A DNA stretch of 64,000 nucleotides, taken from contig OY969702.1 in NCBI GenBank assembly GCA_963702055.1, forward strand, positions 1,612,001 to 1,676,000, in the 5' to 3' direction. Positions 40,609-50,123 of the stretch are shown one piece after another; positions within the stretch are counted from its first letter, which is position 1, and every line of letters starts with the position of its first letter. Both the position numbers and the translations under genes were made by a program. Source of the DNA: CAWINX01 sp963702055. Its GTDB lineage: Bacteria; Actinomycetota; Thermoleophilia; Solirubrobacterales; 70-9. The notes beneath the pieces were generated by a model that was not told the DNA's origin, searched no databases, and saw only the letters and a program-made list of their open reading frames with translations.

Positions 40609-43051
40609 CGCCGGCCCCCGCGCTTGTGGTGGCGCTTTGCGTGGCGCTTGTGCTTCTTCCTGTGGCTCTTCTTCTTGACGCACTTGAACTTGCCGTGCAC
40701 CTTCTTCTTCTGGAAGCCCTTCTTGCAGCGCTTCGCCTTCTTCTTCTTCGCGTTGACGTAGCGAAGCGGGGGGTTGCCGGGGCCGGGCTGCAGGGTGTCG
40801 AGCGCGGGATCGGCGGGCGGGGGCGGCAGCGAGCGGCAGGCGTCGCCTTCGCAGGCGATCGGCGGCGGGGTAACCGGGAACCCGCCGTTGATGCGAGCGT
40901 CATAGACGTCGGCACCGCCGAGGTCGGCGTCGACCAAGACCGCATCTGAGTTGTACCTTTTGACCAGCGAGCCGGCGGTGAGGAAGTAGGCATCGGATCC
41001 GTCGGCGGAGGCGTCGAGGAAGGAAGAACTGCCCGTCGAGTGCCCGGAGTCAAGCAGGGCGAGGCAGCCGCCGGAGCCGGCGCAGCTGCCCTCCCCGGAA
41101 GCCTCCCACTCATAGGCGTCGGCGGAGCTGTCACCGTCGCTGATGGCCAGCGTGTCGGCGGAGTTGAAGAAGACACGCTTGCCGTCGGCGGAGAGGGCGC
41201 GGGGCTTGTAAGAGTCGGTGGAGCCGGGGGCGGTGCCGTTGGCTATGGCGCCGGGGATCGTCGAGGGGCCGAGCGGGCGCTCGTTGGTCGGGTTGCAGGA
41301 AAGGCAGCGAAGGGAGCCGTCGTAGAGGTAGACCTGCGAATCACAGACGCCGCTCGGCTGCCCGCACAGCGCCGGGCTCGCCTGGTCGGTGTTGTCGTAG
41401 CCGGTGAGCTCATAGGCCGAGGAGATGAAAAGCAGCTTGGTCCCGTCGGCGCTGACCCTGGCGGTGCCGGTGGTGGGCGGGTAGTCGCTCGGGTCGGCAG
41501 CGTTGGCGCCGGGCGCCACTTGGATGGTGGTGCCGTTGTGCCAAAGCTGGAGGCCCGAGCCGTCCTGGTAGTAGACGTAGTCGCCGGTCGAGGAGGCGCC
41601 GAGCACTCCCACCACTCCCCCGCTCGGGGTCAGGTCGGTGGCGTGGCCCGAGGAGTCCAGATAGCGCCAGAGGTGACCTGCGGCGGTGAAGAAGGCGACC
41701 GAGCCGTCGGCGGAGGCGGCCTGGAAGCTCCCCCTCCCCCGGAGTCGGCGTCGGCGTCGGCCCGTTTGGTCTGCCCCGCCTCGCGCAGGTAGAGGTTGCC
41801 CGTCGCCGTGTCGTTCCAGTAGACGCGGGCGCCGCTGGTGGAAATGGCGCCCGCCTGGGCGCCGAGGACGGCGCCGGGGGTGCCTTGGCTTTGGGCGGGC
41901 AGAACGTTGACGAGGCTGAGGCCCTGACCCGAGGACCACTCATAGAGGTTCTGCTCGCTTGGGTCGCAGCCCAAGCCCAAGAGCACCTCGGTTGCGTCAG
42001 GGGTCAAAGCCGCGCAGGTCGAGACGACGACGTGGGAGAGGTCGGGAGAGGCGCCGGCGAAGCGCAGGTCGAAATCGGCCGGGGCAAGGTCGAGGAAGCC
42101 GGCGTTGGCGGCGCCGAGCAGCGCCTCGAAGCCGCCGTTGGGGTCGTTCCTCAGGTAGTAGTCCTGATAGCCCGCCGGGGCGTCAGTGCCCGCCAATGGC
42201 GGGTTGGCGACCGCGCAACCGGTGGCGTCGCCGCGGCAGTGGTCGCCGTTCAGCAGCAGCGCGTGGCCGAGGTCGGACGAGAAGAGCTGGTAGGGAATGC
42301 CCTCATCAACCGTGTCGTAGCTACCCGAGAAGATCGCCGCGGTGGTGATGTTCTCGGTCGACCAGCCACTGGGGGTGCGGGTGGAGACGTATTGGGAGGC
42401 GGGCGGAGCCTCGGCGGCTTCTGTGCCGAAGGAGGCCTTCGAGCCGTAGGTGATCGAGCCGGCGCCCGAAGCGGCGGCCTGGATCGTCCCGCCGCCCCCC
42501 AGCGCCCCCGGCGCCGCCACCTCGCCGCCGTTTTTGTCGATCGGGGAAACCATCTCCCAGCCGCGCGAGTCGAGCAGGGTCGGACCGCCGGCGCCCGCTT
42601 GGGTGGTGAAGGAGAAGGTGGGGCTGGTGGTGGGCGAGCCGGGGTCGGAGTTGATGGCGACCAGGCGGTAGTGGTAGGCGGTGGCGGGGGTGAGCCCGGG
42701 GAGGATCTGGAGCGCCGGTACCGCGCTGGAGCCCGAGCCGATGCTCGGATCGGTGCCCGCGGGGGCCTTGGTCGCTCCCGTAAAGGGGTCTTTGGAGGCC
42801 GCGACGTTGGCGTCATAGGCGGCCTTGGTGATGAAGTCGAAGTGGTAGGTGGTCGCCAGGCCGTTGGGGTTGACTTGGGCCTGGAGGCGAGCCGAGGTCG
42901 TGGACACCTGGGAGGACCAGACCTGGCCGGGGGGGATGAGCGGGGGGCCCGAGGCCTGGGCGCTCACCGGTGAAAGCGCCGCCACGATCAGGGCAAAGAC
43001 AACAGCGCCGCCACCTTTGACCGGGTGGCGGCGCTTGCGGCCGGTGTGCAC
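40605..43051 (-). pseudogene. Giant surface protein A' split by one frameshift
   Basis: The N-terminal part (43051 to about 41740) has a signal peptide, an FnIII-like domain (TTYHFDFITKAAYDANVAAS; YHYRLVAINSDPG) and the GWEMVSPIDKNGGEV motif, then beta-propeller strands. At the G-rich tract 41730-41742 the frame shifts. The rest (GSFQAASADGSVAFFTAAGH ... LTGYDNTD ... CLSCNPTNERPLGPS) continues the same propeller and ends in a 50-residue Lys/Arg/His tail with two cysteines. The intact paralogue A (45944-49090) shows that the halves belong to one gene. It may be a true mutation, a phase-variable tract or a homopolymer error. Confidence 0.75.
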
Positions 43052-43067
43052 TTGGGCGGCCCTGTCG

Positions 43068-45881
43068 CTACCTCACCGCGCGGTTATTGCGCAGGTGATG
43101 ACGCTTGTGCTTGCGGTGGTGCTTCTTACGGGGCTTCGGGCACTTGAGCGCGATATGCGGGTTGGAGTCGGCGATCTTGTTGTTTTGGCCGTTGAGGAAG
43201 ACCGCGGCGCGGTTGGGCTGCTTGCAGAGGTTGGTGTTGTTGACCAAGAGGCCCTTGTGACCACCGACCAGGCGGATGATCGCCTTGGAGAGCGGCGCGT
43301 CGGGGATGCCTTGGAAGGTGGTCCGCAGGCGGGCGTGGACCGTGTCGATCTTGCCGACCTGGTCGATCTCGATCGGCTGGGAGGCCGGGCCGTGCAGGGC
43401 CAAGACGACGTCGGGGAGCGGGTTGTTGCCGGTGCGCAGATAGACCGGGCCCCGCAGCTTGTAGTCGAGCAGTGGGCTGCTGGCGACTACCGAGCCGATC
43501 ACCGAGGCGGCCGGGCACTGGCCGGCGGCGAACTGGGGCCGCGTGCAGGGCGCCTGGATGTGGGACTGGTCGAGCTGCATTGTCGGCGGCAGGGTCACTC
43601 CCACCTTGCCGATGTTGGCGTCTCCCGCGCGTGCTGTAAGCACCGAGGTGAAGGCCGGGTGGCCGTTTCGGAAGTGCCCGCCCCGCAGGCGCATGCCGAG
43701 CCTGGGCTTGAAGGGCAGGCTCGAGCACTCGCCGAGCTGGAAGCGCTGGCTGAGCGGCACGCTCTGGCCCAAGGTGGAGAGCAGCGAGCCGCTGAAGCTC
43801 GACGGATCGCAGCTCGTCCCGGTGTGGATGAACTGGTCGCGGTCGAGGCGGATCTTCGCCTGGGTGACGTCGAGCGGGAAGCCGCTTCCATTGACCGTGA
43901 GGTGGTCGGGGATCGGGTCGCTCACCGCGGTGATCTGCGCCGTGGTCGGGTCGATATTGAGCGCGACGTGGGTGACGACGACGCCGAGGTCAAAGGGACC
44001 GGCGACGGCCGGGGTGATGATCACGAAGGAAAGCGGCGCTCCGTTGTAGGGGCCGGCCATGTAGACGTTGCCCTTGGCCCAGAAGGGGGCCGGGCCGGCG
44101 CCGGCGGCGACGTCGACGGTGCCGACTTTGCTGGCGTCGGGGCAGCTCGGGCTGGATTGCTCCAGAGCTCCGTCGCCCTGGTTGGTGCGGCTCTGAGCCT
44201 GGGCGATGCCTGCCTCAGAGCAGGCCGGGATGCCGGCGAGCTTGGCGAGCAGCCCCGGCGGCGGGGTCAGGGTGACGGTCTTGAACTGCTGGGAGCCGTC
44301 GGGGCGGCTCAGGTTGAGCACCAGCGGGGAATAGTTGTTGGCAACCGCGGAGACGGTGCCGGCGTCGAGGCTGGGGCTGTTGGGCTGCTCGTTCTCGCTG
44401 TTGGAGCAAGAGCCGCCGTTGGCGCCCTGGCTGATCGACCAGGGGTCCGAGTAGGGGACGGACCCCTGATCGGGTGAGGTCCACGGAGTCATCGTCGAGT
44501 CGGATGAGTAGTTGCCGCAGACCGCCGGGGTGCGCAGGATGCCCCCCGAGCCTCCGAAGAAGTTCAGGTGGAAGTGCTCGAAGGGCAGCTGCGGGCTCTG
44601 TTTGAAGGTGGTGGTCAGCCGGCCGGTGTTCGGGTCGGCCTGCGTCTCACCCGCGAGCTTCACCACGACCCCGCTCTGCGGGTCGTTGACGGCGACGTAG
44701 ATCGCCACCATTGAGCCGAACGGGTTGTCGATCGGCTTGGCCAGGTAGATCGAGCCGGGCAGCGGGTGATCGACCAGCGGCGTGTCGATTTCGGCCGTGC
44801 CGAGCTTGGCGGAATCCGGGCAGGTTGCCGGGTCGGGAGTGGTGTGAACCGTGCCGTCGGGGTCGGTGGAGGTGTAGCCGAACTCGGCCTCTGAGCAGGA
44901 GCCGAGGCCGTTGGCCGCCGAAGGGTTGAGGGTCAGCCCTGGCGGCAGGGTGACGGTGGTGTCTTTGAGGTTGGCCTCAGCGGTCCCGTCGGGATCCTGG
45001 TTTTGGGGCGTATGGACGTCGACGTCGAGGCCCGAGGGGGCATCGGCGGCGTTGGTGGTCGGCCGCGCCGACAGGGTCGGGGAGAAGTCGAGGCTGGCGC
45101 AGCCGTCGTAGCCCACCTGGTTGGGGGTCGGCGTGGAGAGGTCGTGGGAGACGAAGCTGGCGGTTTTCCAGTCGCCGATGTTCTGCCAGGAGTCGGCGCT
45201 CATCGTGGTCGTCTGCGGGCCGAGGCAGGAGGTCGGCAGGTTGAGGAAAGGCAGTCGCGTCCCGCCACCGCCGTTCTGGTCGGCCGGGACGCCGTACATC
45301 GTCAGGGTGCTGGCGACGACAGTCGCCGCCGTGGTGATGCCGCTGAGCGACGCCGTGAGGCCGTAGTCGGAGCCCGTCCGAACCTTGACGGTGATGACGG
45401 CGTCCGTGATGACGAGGTGAGTGGCGAACTGCGCCGCCGCCCCGCCGCGCGGGACCATATTGTACAAGGGACCGCCAAACGAACAGCCCGGGGTACAGAT
45501 CGTGAGAAAGCCGACCTGGGTGTTTGCCGGGCAGGGACTATCCTGGGAGCTATCGAGGGTCTCGAAGGTGCACTTCGGGGTCACGGAGGGGTTGCCGACG
45601 ATCCCCGGCGGCAGGTTGACCTCGATGTCCTTGACGTTCTGGTCGGGTTTGGTGGCCGTAATTTTGTTGAAGGTGAAGCTGGTGGTGAAGTTGCGCGGGT
45701 GACTGCCCGCCTGGGTGACGACGTTGCCGCCCGAGTCGGTGGCCGTGCCGTCGAAGGAGGCGATGCCGAAGTCGGCGAAGGCCGGGGCGGCAGAGGTGAG
45801 GAGCAGCCCCATCGCGAGGAGGGCGCTGCCGATGGCGGCGCGCTTGCGAGGGGATTTGAAGAGTCGGGTGAAAAGCGTCAT
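43068..45881 (-). CDS. Giant secreted protein B (repeated Cys modules, basic tail)
   Basis: A 937-aa exported protein. ATG 45881 gives the signal peptide KRAAIGSALLAMGLLLTSAA ending at AFA. Repeated modules of about 200 residues follow the same pattern as in B': CTFETLDSSQDSPCPANTQVG, of which CPANTQVG is the second Cys part; SCSEAEFGYTSTDPDG with CPDSAKLGTAEIDTPL; ACSEAGIAQAQSRTNQGDG with CPDASKVGTVDV; PCTRPQFAAGQCPAASVIGS. Each is followed by an LxGxVYL-type strand. The C-terminus reads IRLVGGHKGLLVNNTNLCKQ and ends KKHHRKHKRHHLRNNRAVR. Probably a modular cell-surface protein. Function unknown. Confidence 0.85.
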   Translation of the reverse strand: MTLFTRLFKSPRKRAAIGSALLAMGLLLTSAAPAFADFGIASFDGTATDSGGNVVTQAGSHPRNFTTSFTFNKITATKPDQNVKDIEVNLPPGIVGNPSVTPKCTFETLDSSQDSPCPANTQVGFLTICTPGCSFGGPLYNMVPRGGAAAQFATHLVITDAVITVKVRTGSDYGLTASLSGITTAATVVASTLTMYGVPADQNGGGGTRLPFLNLPTSCLGPQTTTMSADSWQNIGDWKTASFVSHDLSTPTPNQVGYDGCASLDFSPTLSARPTTNAADAPSGLDVDVHTPQNQDPDGTAEANLKDTTVTLPPGLTLNPSAANGLGSCSEAEFGYTSTDPDGTVHTTPDPATCPDSAKLGTAEIDTPLVDHPLPGSIYLAKPIDNPFGSMVAIYVAVNDPQSGVVVKLAGETQADPNTGRLTTTFKQSPQLPFEHFHLNFFGGSGGILRTPAVCGNYSSDSTMTPWTSPDQGSVPYSDPWSISQGANGGSCSNSENEQPNSPSLDAGTVSAVANNYSPLVLNLSRPDGSQQFKTVTLTPPPGLLAKLAGIPACSEAGIAQAQSRTNQGDGALEQSSPSCPDASKVGTVDVAAGAGPAPFWAKGNVYMAGPYNGAPLSFVIITPAVAGPFDLGVVVTHVALNIDPTTAQITAVSDPIPDHLTVNGSGFPLDVTQAKIRLDRDQFIHTGTSCDPSSFSGSLLSTLGQSVPLSQRFQLGECSSLPFKPRLGMRLRGGHFRNGHPAFTSVLTARAGDANIGKVGVTLPPTMQLDQSHIQAPCTRPQFAAGQCPAASVIGSVVASSPLLDYKLRGPVYLRTGNNPLPDVVLALHGPASQPIEIDQVGKIDTVHARLRTTFQGIPDAPLSKAIIRLVGGHKGLLVNNTNLCKQPNRAAVFLNGQNNKIADSNPHIALKCPKPRKKHHRKHKRHHLRNNRAVR

Positions 45882-45943
45882 CTCGGAGTGCTCCCTGTGC
45901 GTTGCGGAGTCGGAGGCTTTGTTGGTGTCGCGCCGACGGTGGA

Positions 45944-48900
45944 TCACTTGCCGGCCCTCCGGTTGTGGTTGGCGGCTCGCCTATGGGCGCGCTTGTGGTG
46001 CTTGGCCTTCCTGTGCTTCTTGTGGTGCTTCTTGGCCTTGTGGTGCTTCTTCTTGTGCTTGTGCGCCTTGCGCTTGACCGGCTGGTTGGCGGGGCCCTGG
46101 AAGCCGGGCGTGCCGGGGCCGTCGCCGGCCGTGGGCGAGCTGCCGGCGCCGCGGCAGCCCTCGCTCAGGCAGGGCGCCTGGGCCACGGGGTTCTGGGAGG
46201 CGAGGCCGCCGTCGACGCGGGCGTCGTAGATGTCGTAGAGGCCGTCGGTGTCCTGGCTGACGAGCTGGTTGCGGGTGACGATGAAGACGTCGTTGTCGCT
46301 GCTACTGGCGTCGAAGAAGTTCGAGGGGCTGTCACCGGCAGAGGAGATCAGGTGGAGCTGGCCACCCTGCCACTCGTAGACATCCGGAAGGCCGTTGGTG
46401 TCGGTGGGGACGAGGGCGTCGCTCGAGTCGAAGAAGAGCCGGCCGCCGTCGTCGGAGAAGGCTCGGGGAAGCATGGCGTTGCTAGACGCGTTCGCAAGGG
46501 CGGTCGGCACCTGTTGGGAGGGGATCGACGAGGGGCCGATCGGCGGCTGGCCGCCCGGGTTGCAGGAGGCGCAAACGAGCTGGTCCGAACCGACGTCGTA
46601 GAGGAAGGCCTCGCTGTCGGGGGTGGAAGTGTTGGCGTCGGTGTTGTCGTAGCCGGTGAGGCTGCGGGTCGAGTTGAAGGCGAGATGGAGGCCGTCGGGC
46701 GTCACGCGGCCCGTCCAGGGGCGGTTGCTGAAGCCCCAATCGCCGTTGTCGTTCGTGGGGTCGAGGGTGGCGATGAAGGTGTTGGCGCCGTTGTGGTTGA
46801 GGTAGAGGTTCGGCTGGCCGGAGACGGCGGTGTCGCCGTTGGAGTTGGCGTTGGCGGCGAGGGCGCCGTTGGCGACGAAGTAGAGGTAGGAGGCGTTGTC
46901 GCTGGCGCCGACGACGCCCTGGACCGCCGCGCCATTGGGATCCGTGCCGTCCGGGGTGAGGTCGGTGACCTGGCCCGTGTCGACGTCGTAGCGGTAGAGG
47001 TCGGTCGAAGTGTCGCCGTTGACGGTTGTGGTGACCGTGCCGGACGGCACAAGGAAGATGGAGCCCGACGGGGTGAGGCCGGCGGCGTCGGCGGTGAGGT
47101 GGCTGATGCCGGTCCCGGCGAGGGCGCCGGTGAAGGTGACCGTGTAGGGGCCGCCGGCCGCGCCGCTGACGGTGACGTTGCCCGAGCCGACGTTGGAGAG
47201 CGCCTGCAGGGCGCTCTGCACCGTCGCGCCGTCGGCGTTGTAGGGGAGGTTGGCGGCCAGATCGGTGACGTGGCCGGTGCCGGTGGCGTTGGGGCCGGCG
47301 GAGGTGAAGGTGATCGTGCCCGCGCCGGTGTCGACGGCGGAGATCACCGCGTCGGCCGGGATGTTGGTGCCCGAGAGCGCCTCGCCGGGGACGAAGGCGC
47401 CGGTGGCGGTGCTGACCCCGGTGATCACGTTGCTCGAGCTGTCGGTGTCACCGGCGCCGGTGGCGCCGGTGGTCTGACCGTCGAAGGTGAGCTTGAAAGT
47501 GCCACCCGTCGGCGAGCCGTTGATGGTGGCCGTGCCGGACGGCGTCAGGCCGGAGGCGTCGACGGTGATCTCGGCGACGTTTTCGTTGCCCTGGGCACCG
47601 GTGAAGGTGACGGTCCAGGGGCCGCCGACCGAGCCGGCGACGGAGATGTCGCCGGGGTTGAGGTTGGAGAGCCCCTCGAGGGCGGTCTGGACATCGTTCG
47701 CGCCAGCGTCGAAGTTGATCGGGGCAGTGGTCTGGGCTCCCGAGCCGTCGTCCCAGGTGAGCTTGAAGGTGCCGCCGGTGGGAGAGTGGAGGGAGATCTG
47801 CTGGCGCTCGTCCACGCCCGAAGCGTCGGGGGTGAGCTGCTGGGGGTCGGTGAAGAAGACGCTCGAGCCGTCGGTGGAGGCGGTTTTGAAGTAATTGCCC
47901 GTAAGACCGATTTTGCCGATGCGCCCGTTTCCGGATCCTCCCTGCACGACGTCCAGCTGGGTCGTCCGGTTGCCCTCGCGCAGGTAGAGGTGACCGCCGC
48001 CAGATGCGTCGGCGGTGTTGAAGATTATGCGCGAGCCGTCGCTGGAGATTGCGCGGGCTGTTGCATGAAGGGTGTTACTGCTGCCGGAGGCACTGGTATC
48101 GCCGAGTCCCGCCGCGGAGCTGGTGTCGGGGACACAGGCCGGCCCGGTGCACTCGGTGCCCGCGGCCGGGATGAGACTGACGAGCTTGACGCTGCCGCCG
48201 GACCACTCGTAGAGATTCCTGACCCCGCTCGGGGAATCCGGGGTCAACCGGGCCTGCTCCCTGAAGACGACGTGGGTGAGATCGGGCGAGGCGCCCTCGA
48301 AATTGGGGGTGTTCGGGTTGCCCGAAACGGGGCTGGGGGTGACGAGTTGGTAGGTGCCGTTGGTGTTGTCGCGGACGAAGAGGTTCGGGAACCCGGCCGG
48401 CTCACCGGGAACGAGGGCCGGGCTGTCGGTGCCGCAGCCCGGTTTCTGGTTCTGGCCGTCGATCAGGATCCCGCGGGCGAGGTCGGGCGAGAAGAGCACG
48501 TAGCCGGCCTTGCAGGCGATGGCGGTGACGCCACCGGAGCTGGTGTTGGGCGACTGGGGTGGGATAATGCTGTGCGACGACCAGTCGGTAGCCCCACGCG
48601 TCGCCAGGTAGTTTGGGTTTCCCGCCACGGTGTCGGCGAAGCCGCCGAACGAGAAGAAGGAAGCGGTCTGACCGTCGGCCGCGACCTGCGCCTGCAGCGC
48701 GTTGTTTTCACCAACGCCGACACGCCCCGCCCCCTGCTCGGCCTTGTCGGTCGGGGTGACCTGCTCGTAGGCGCGGCAGTCGGGGAGGAAGGTGGAGTTC
48801 TGGAGGTCGCGGAGGTCGCCGTTGGGGCAGCCGGCGTCGGCGGCGGCGCGGGGCACCGAGGTGCCGGCGGCGAAGAGGAGGACGAGGGTCGCGATCGCGA

Positions 48901-49090
48901 CGGCGAGGAGGGCGGCGAGGGCGAGGCGGCCGCGCTGCGGGAGCGCCGAGCTTCCGGCTGAAGGCGCACCACTCCCGGCAAAGGCCGCGGACGCACCACG
49001 GCCGGCGAAGATCCCACGGACGGTCGAGGCGAGGCGGCTGCCCCTGCCCGAAGTCGGTGTCGCGGACGATGCCTTCGCGTGGCGTCTCAC
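45944..49090 (-). CDS. Giant surface protein A (propeller, internal repeats, His/Lys tail)
   Basis: A 1048-aa protein. GTG 49090 follows AGGAG and is preferred to an upstream in-frame start. An N-terminal Ser/Gly/basic region precedes one hydrophobic export segment (LALAALLAVAIATLVLLFAAG). The body begins CPNGDLRDLQNSTFLPDCRA, with propeller strands such as FEGASPDLTHVVFREQARL and ARAISSDGSRIIFNTADAS. Residues about 450-680 hold two or more copies of an inserted beta repeat (GGTFKLTFDG ... VQSALQALSNVGSGNVTVSG ... GGPYTVTFTG). The 40-residue tail alternates Lys, His and Arg (KKHHKAKKHHKKHRKAKHHK). First gene of the leftward cluster, with a promoter expected in 49091-49260. Confidence 0.85.
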   Translation of the reverse strand: MRRHAKASSATPTSGRGSRLASTVRGIFAGRGASAAFAGSGAPSAGSSALPQRGRLALAALLAVAIATLVLLFAAGTSVPRAAADAGCPNGDLRDLQNSTFLPDCRAYEQVTPTDKAEQGAGRVGVGENNALQAQVAADGQTASFFSFGGFADTVAGNPNYLATRGATDWSSHSIIPPQSPNTSSGGVTAIACKAGYVLFSPDLARGILIDGQNQKPGCGTDSPALVPGEPAGFPNLFVRDNTNGTYQLVTPSPVSGNPNTPNFEGASPDLTHVVFREQARLTPDSPSGVRNLYEWSGGSVKLVSLIPAAGTECTGPACVPDTSSAAGLGDTSASGSSNTLHATARAISSDGSRIIFNTADASGGGHLYLREGNRTTQLDVVQGGSGNGRIGKIGLTGNYFKTASTDGSSVFFTDPQQLTPDASGVDERQQISLHSPTGGTFKLTWDDGSGAQTTAPINFDAGANDVQTALEGLSNLNPGDISVAGSVGGPWTVTFTGAQGNENVAEITVDASGLTPSGTATINGSPTGGTFKLTFDGQTTGATGAGDTDSSSNVITGVSTATGAFVPGEALSGTNIPADAVISAVDTGAGTITFTSAGPNATGTGHVTDLAANLPYNADGATVQSALQALSNVGSGNVTVSGAAGGPYTVTFTGALAGTGISHLTADAAGLTPSGSIFLVPSGTVTTTVNGDTSTDLYRYDVDTGQVTDLTPDGTDPNGAAVQGVVGASDNASYLYFVANGALAANANSNGDTAVSGQPNLYLNHNGANTFIATLDPTNDNGDWGFSNRPWTGRVTPDGLHLAFNSTRSLTGYDNTDANTSTPDSEAFLYDVGSDQLVCASCNPGGQPPIGPSSIPSQQVPTALANASSNAMLPRAFSDDGGRLFFDSSDALVPTDTNGLPDVYEWQGGQLHLISSAGDSPSNFFDASSSDNDVFIVTRNQLVSQDTDGLYDIYDARVDGGLASQNPVAQAPCLSEGCRGAGSSPTAGDGPGTPGFQGPANQPVKRKAHKHKKKHHKAKKHHKKHRKAKHHKRAHRRAANHNRRAGK

Positions 49091-49432
49091 GTTGCTGTGT
49101 CTCCTCTCCTGGACCGCTCCCTTTCCGTGTCCCGCTGCTTCGCGGGGTCCCTGGCGAGGGGTCGATCCCTTGATGTCCCTGTGACGTATCCCTGCCCGTC
49201 CCAACGGGCGATTGCAGTATGGAAACAGACCGAGATCTAAATGTCAAGAGCTGTACCGAAATAAACGCGGAACGTCTCAGCCTCGATGCCCGGGCACGGA
49301 AAGATCGCCACGGGGCTCGACCCTGCGGCGTAGTGCAGCGTGAGGGCAGGGGCCTGGGAGGCCCCCGGGTTTAGGAAGAGACGAGGCGGTCTATGAACGC
49401 CGCCCGGCGTCCGGCCGCTCGCCGCGGGAGCC
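49091..49432. other. Intergenic region upstream of the surface cluster
   Basis: About 340 bp. The part beside 49090 contains the AGGAG site and probably the promoter of protein A; the 49205-49260 segment is clearly less G+C rich. The hairpin GGGGCCT-AGGCCCC at 49349-49365 lies downstream of the toxin gene. Otherwise nothing is recognised. Confidence 0.4.
49349..49365 (-). terminator. Hairpin downstream of the PIN toxin gene
   Basis: Seven-bp stem GGGGCCT/AGGCCCC with a 3-nt loop. There is no T-run, so it is a weak actinobacterial-type terminator candidate for the phd-PIN operon. Confidence 0.35.
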
Positions 49433-49810
49433 TCAGCCCCAGACGATCGTCACGTCGTAGGCATCGAAGGCGGGGTCGGCGGTGACGATCGGCAGGCTTT
49501 CGGCGCGGGCCTGGGCGATCAGCAGCCGGTCGAAGGGATCGCCGTGATGGCGCGGCAGGTCGCGCACGGCCCAGGCGTGTCGCGATTGGATCGGCAGGGG
49601 GCGGAATCCGAGCTGCTCGATCCTTTCCGGCAGATCCTCGGGCGCCTCGAGCTTGCCGAGCGCCGACTTGATCGCGATCTCCCAGAGGGAGGCAACGCTG
49701 ACCAGGACCTGCGCGCCTTCGCTTTCGATCGCGGCGGTCGGCGCCGGCTTGAGGCGAGGGTCGTCCAACACGTGCCAAAGCAGCACGTGACTGTCGACCA
49801 GCAGCCTCAA
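49433..49810 (-). CDS. PIN-domain toxin
   Basis: A 125-aa PIN-domain ribonuclease. Acidic active-site residues: Asp in RLLVDSHVLLWHV, Glu in SLWEIAIKSALGK, Asp in RHHGDPFDRLLIAQA and Asp in PIVTADPAFDAYDV. It matches the PIN toxins that pair with Phd-type antitoxins. The start overlaps the antitoxin stop (4 nt), indicating coupled translation. Confidence 0.93.
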   Translation of the reverse strand: MRLLVDSHVLLWHVLDDPRLKPAPTAAIESEGAQVLVSVASLWEIAIKSALGKLEAPEDLPERIEQLGFRPLPIQSRHAWAVRDLPRHHGDPFDRLLIAQARAESLPIVTADPAFDAYDVTIVWG

Positions 49811-50085
49811 TCCCGATCGGCGGAGGGCCGCTCGTCGGGGAAGATTTCGCTCTCCTCGAACATGCGCTGGATCTCCGTGTCGGCCTCGTCGAAGTCCGGA
49901 GCGATGTGGATCTCGCCCTTCAGCGAACCGCGTCCCGTCACTCCCCCGCCGCGCTTCTCCAGCGGCACGATTCTCGCCACCGGCTCACGACCGCGGCGCA
50001 CCACGATCTCCTCGCCCGCCTCGGCGCGGCGCACGAGCTTGGAGAAGTTGGTCTTTGCCTCGTGGATGGTGACGGTCTCGGACAT
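49807..50085 (-). CDS. Phd/YefM-type antitoxin
   Basis: A 92-aa antitoxin. The N-terminal Phd/YefM fold is VTIHEAKTNFSKLVRRAEAG followed by EEIVVRRGREPVARIVPL. The acidic C-terminal tail (FDEADTEIQRMFEESEIF) would wrap the PIN toxin. Its dimer probably represses its own promoter in the 38-bp gap to the TetR gene. Confidence 0.93.
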   Translation of the reverse strand: MSETVTIHEAKTNFSKLVRRAEAGEEIVVRRGREPVARIVPLEKRGGGVTGRGSLKGEIHIAPDFDEADTEIQRMFEESEIFPDERPSADRD

Positions 50086-50123
50086 GGCCTGACGATAGCC
50101 AGGTTAGTCCAGTTGGTCAAGCC

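Noticed and set aside
45902..48961. Very long + strand open frame opposite surface protein A
   Set aside because: Low-complexity Val/Gly/Glu sequence typical of an antisense shadow; the minus strand has signal, propeller and tail.
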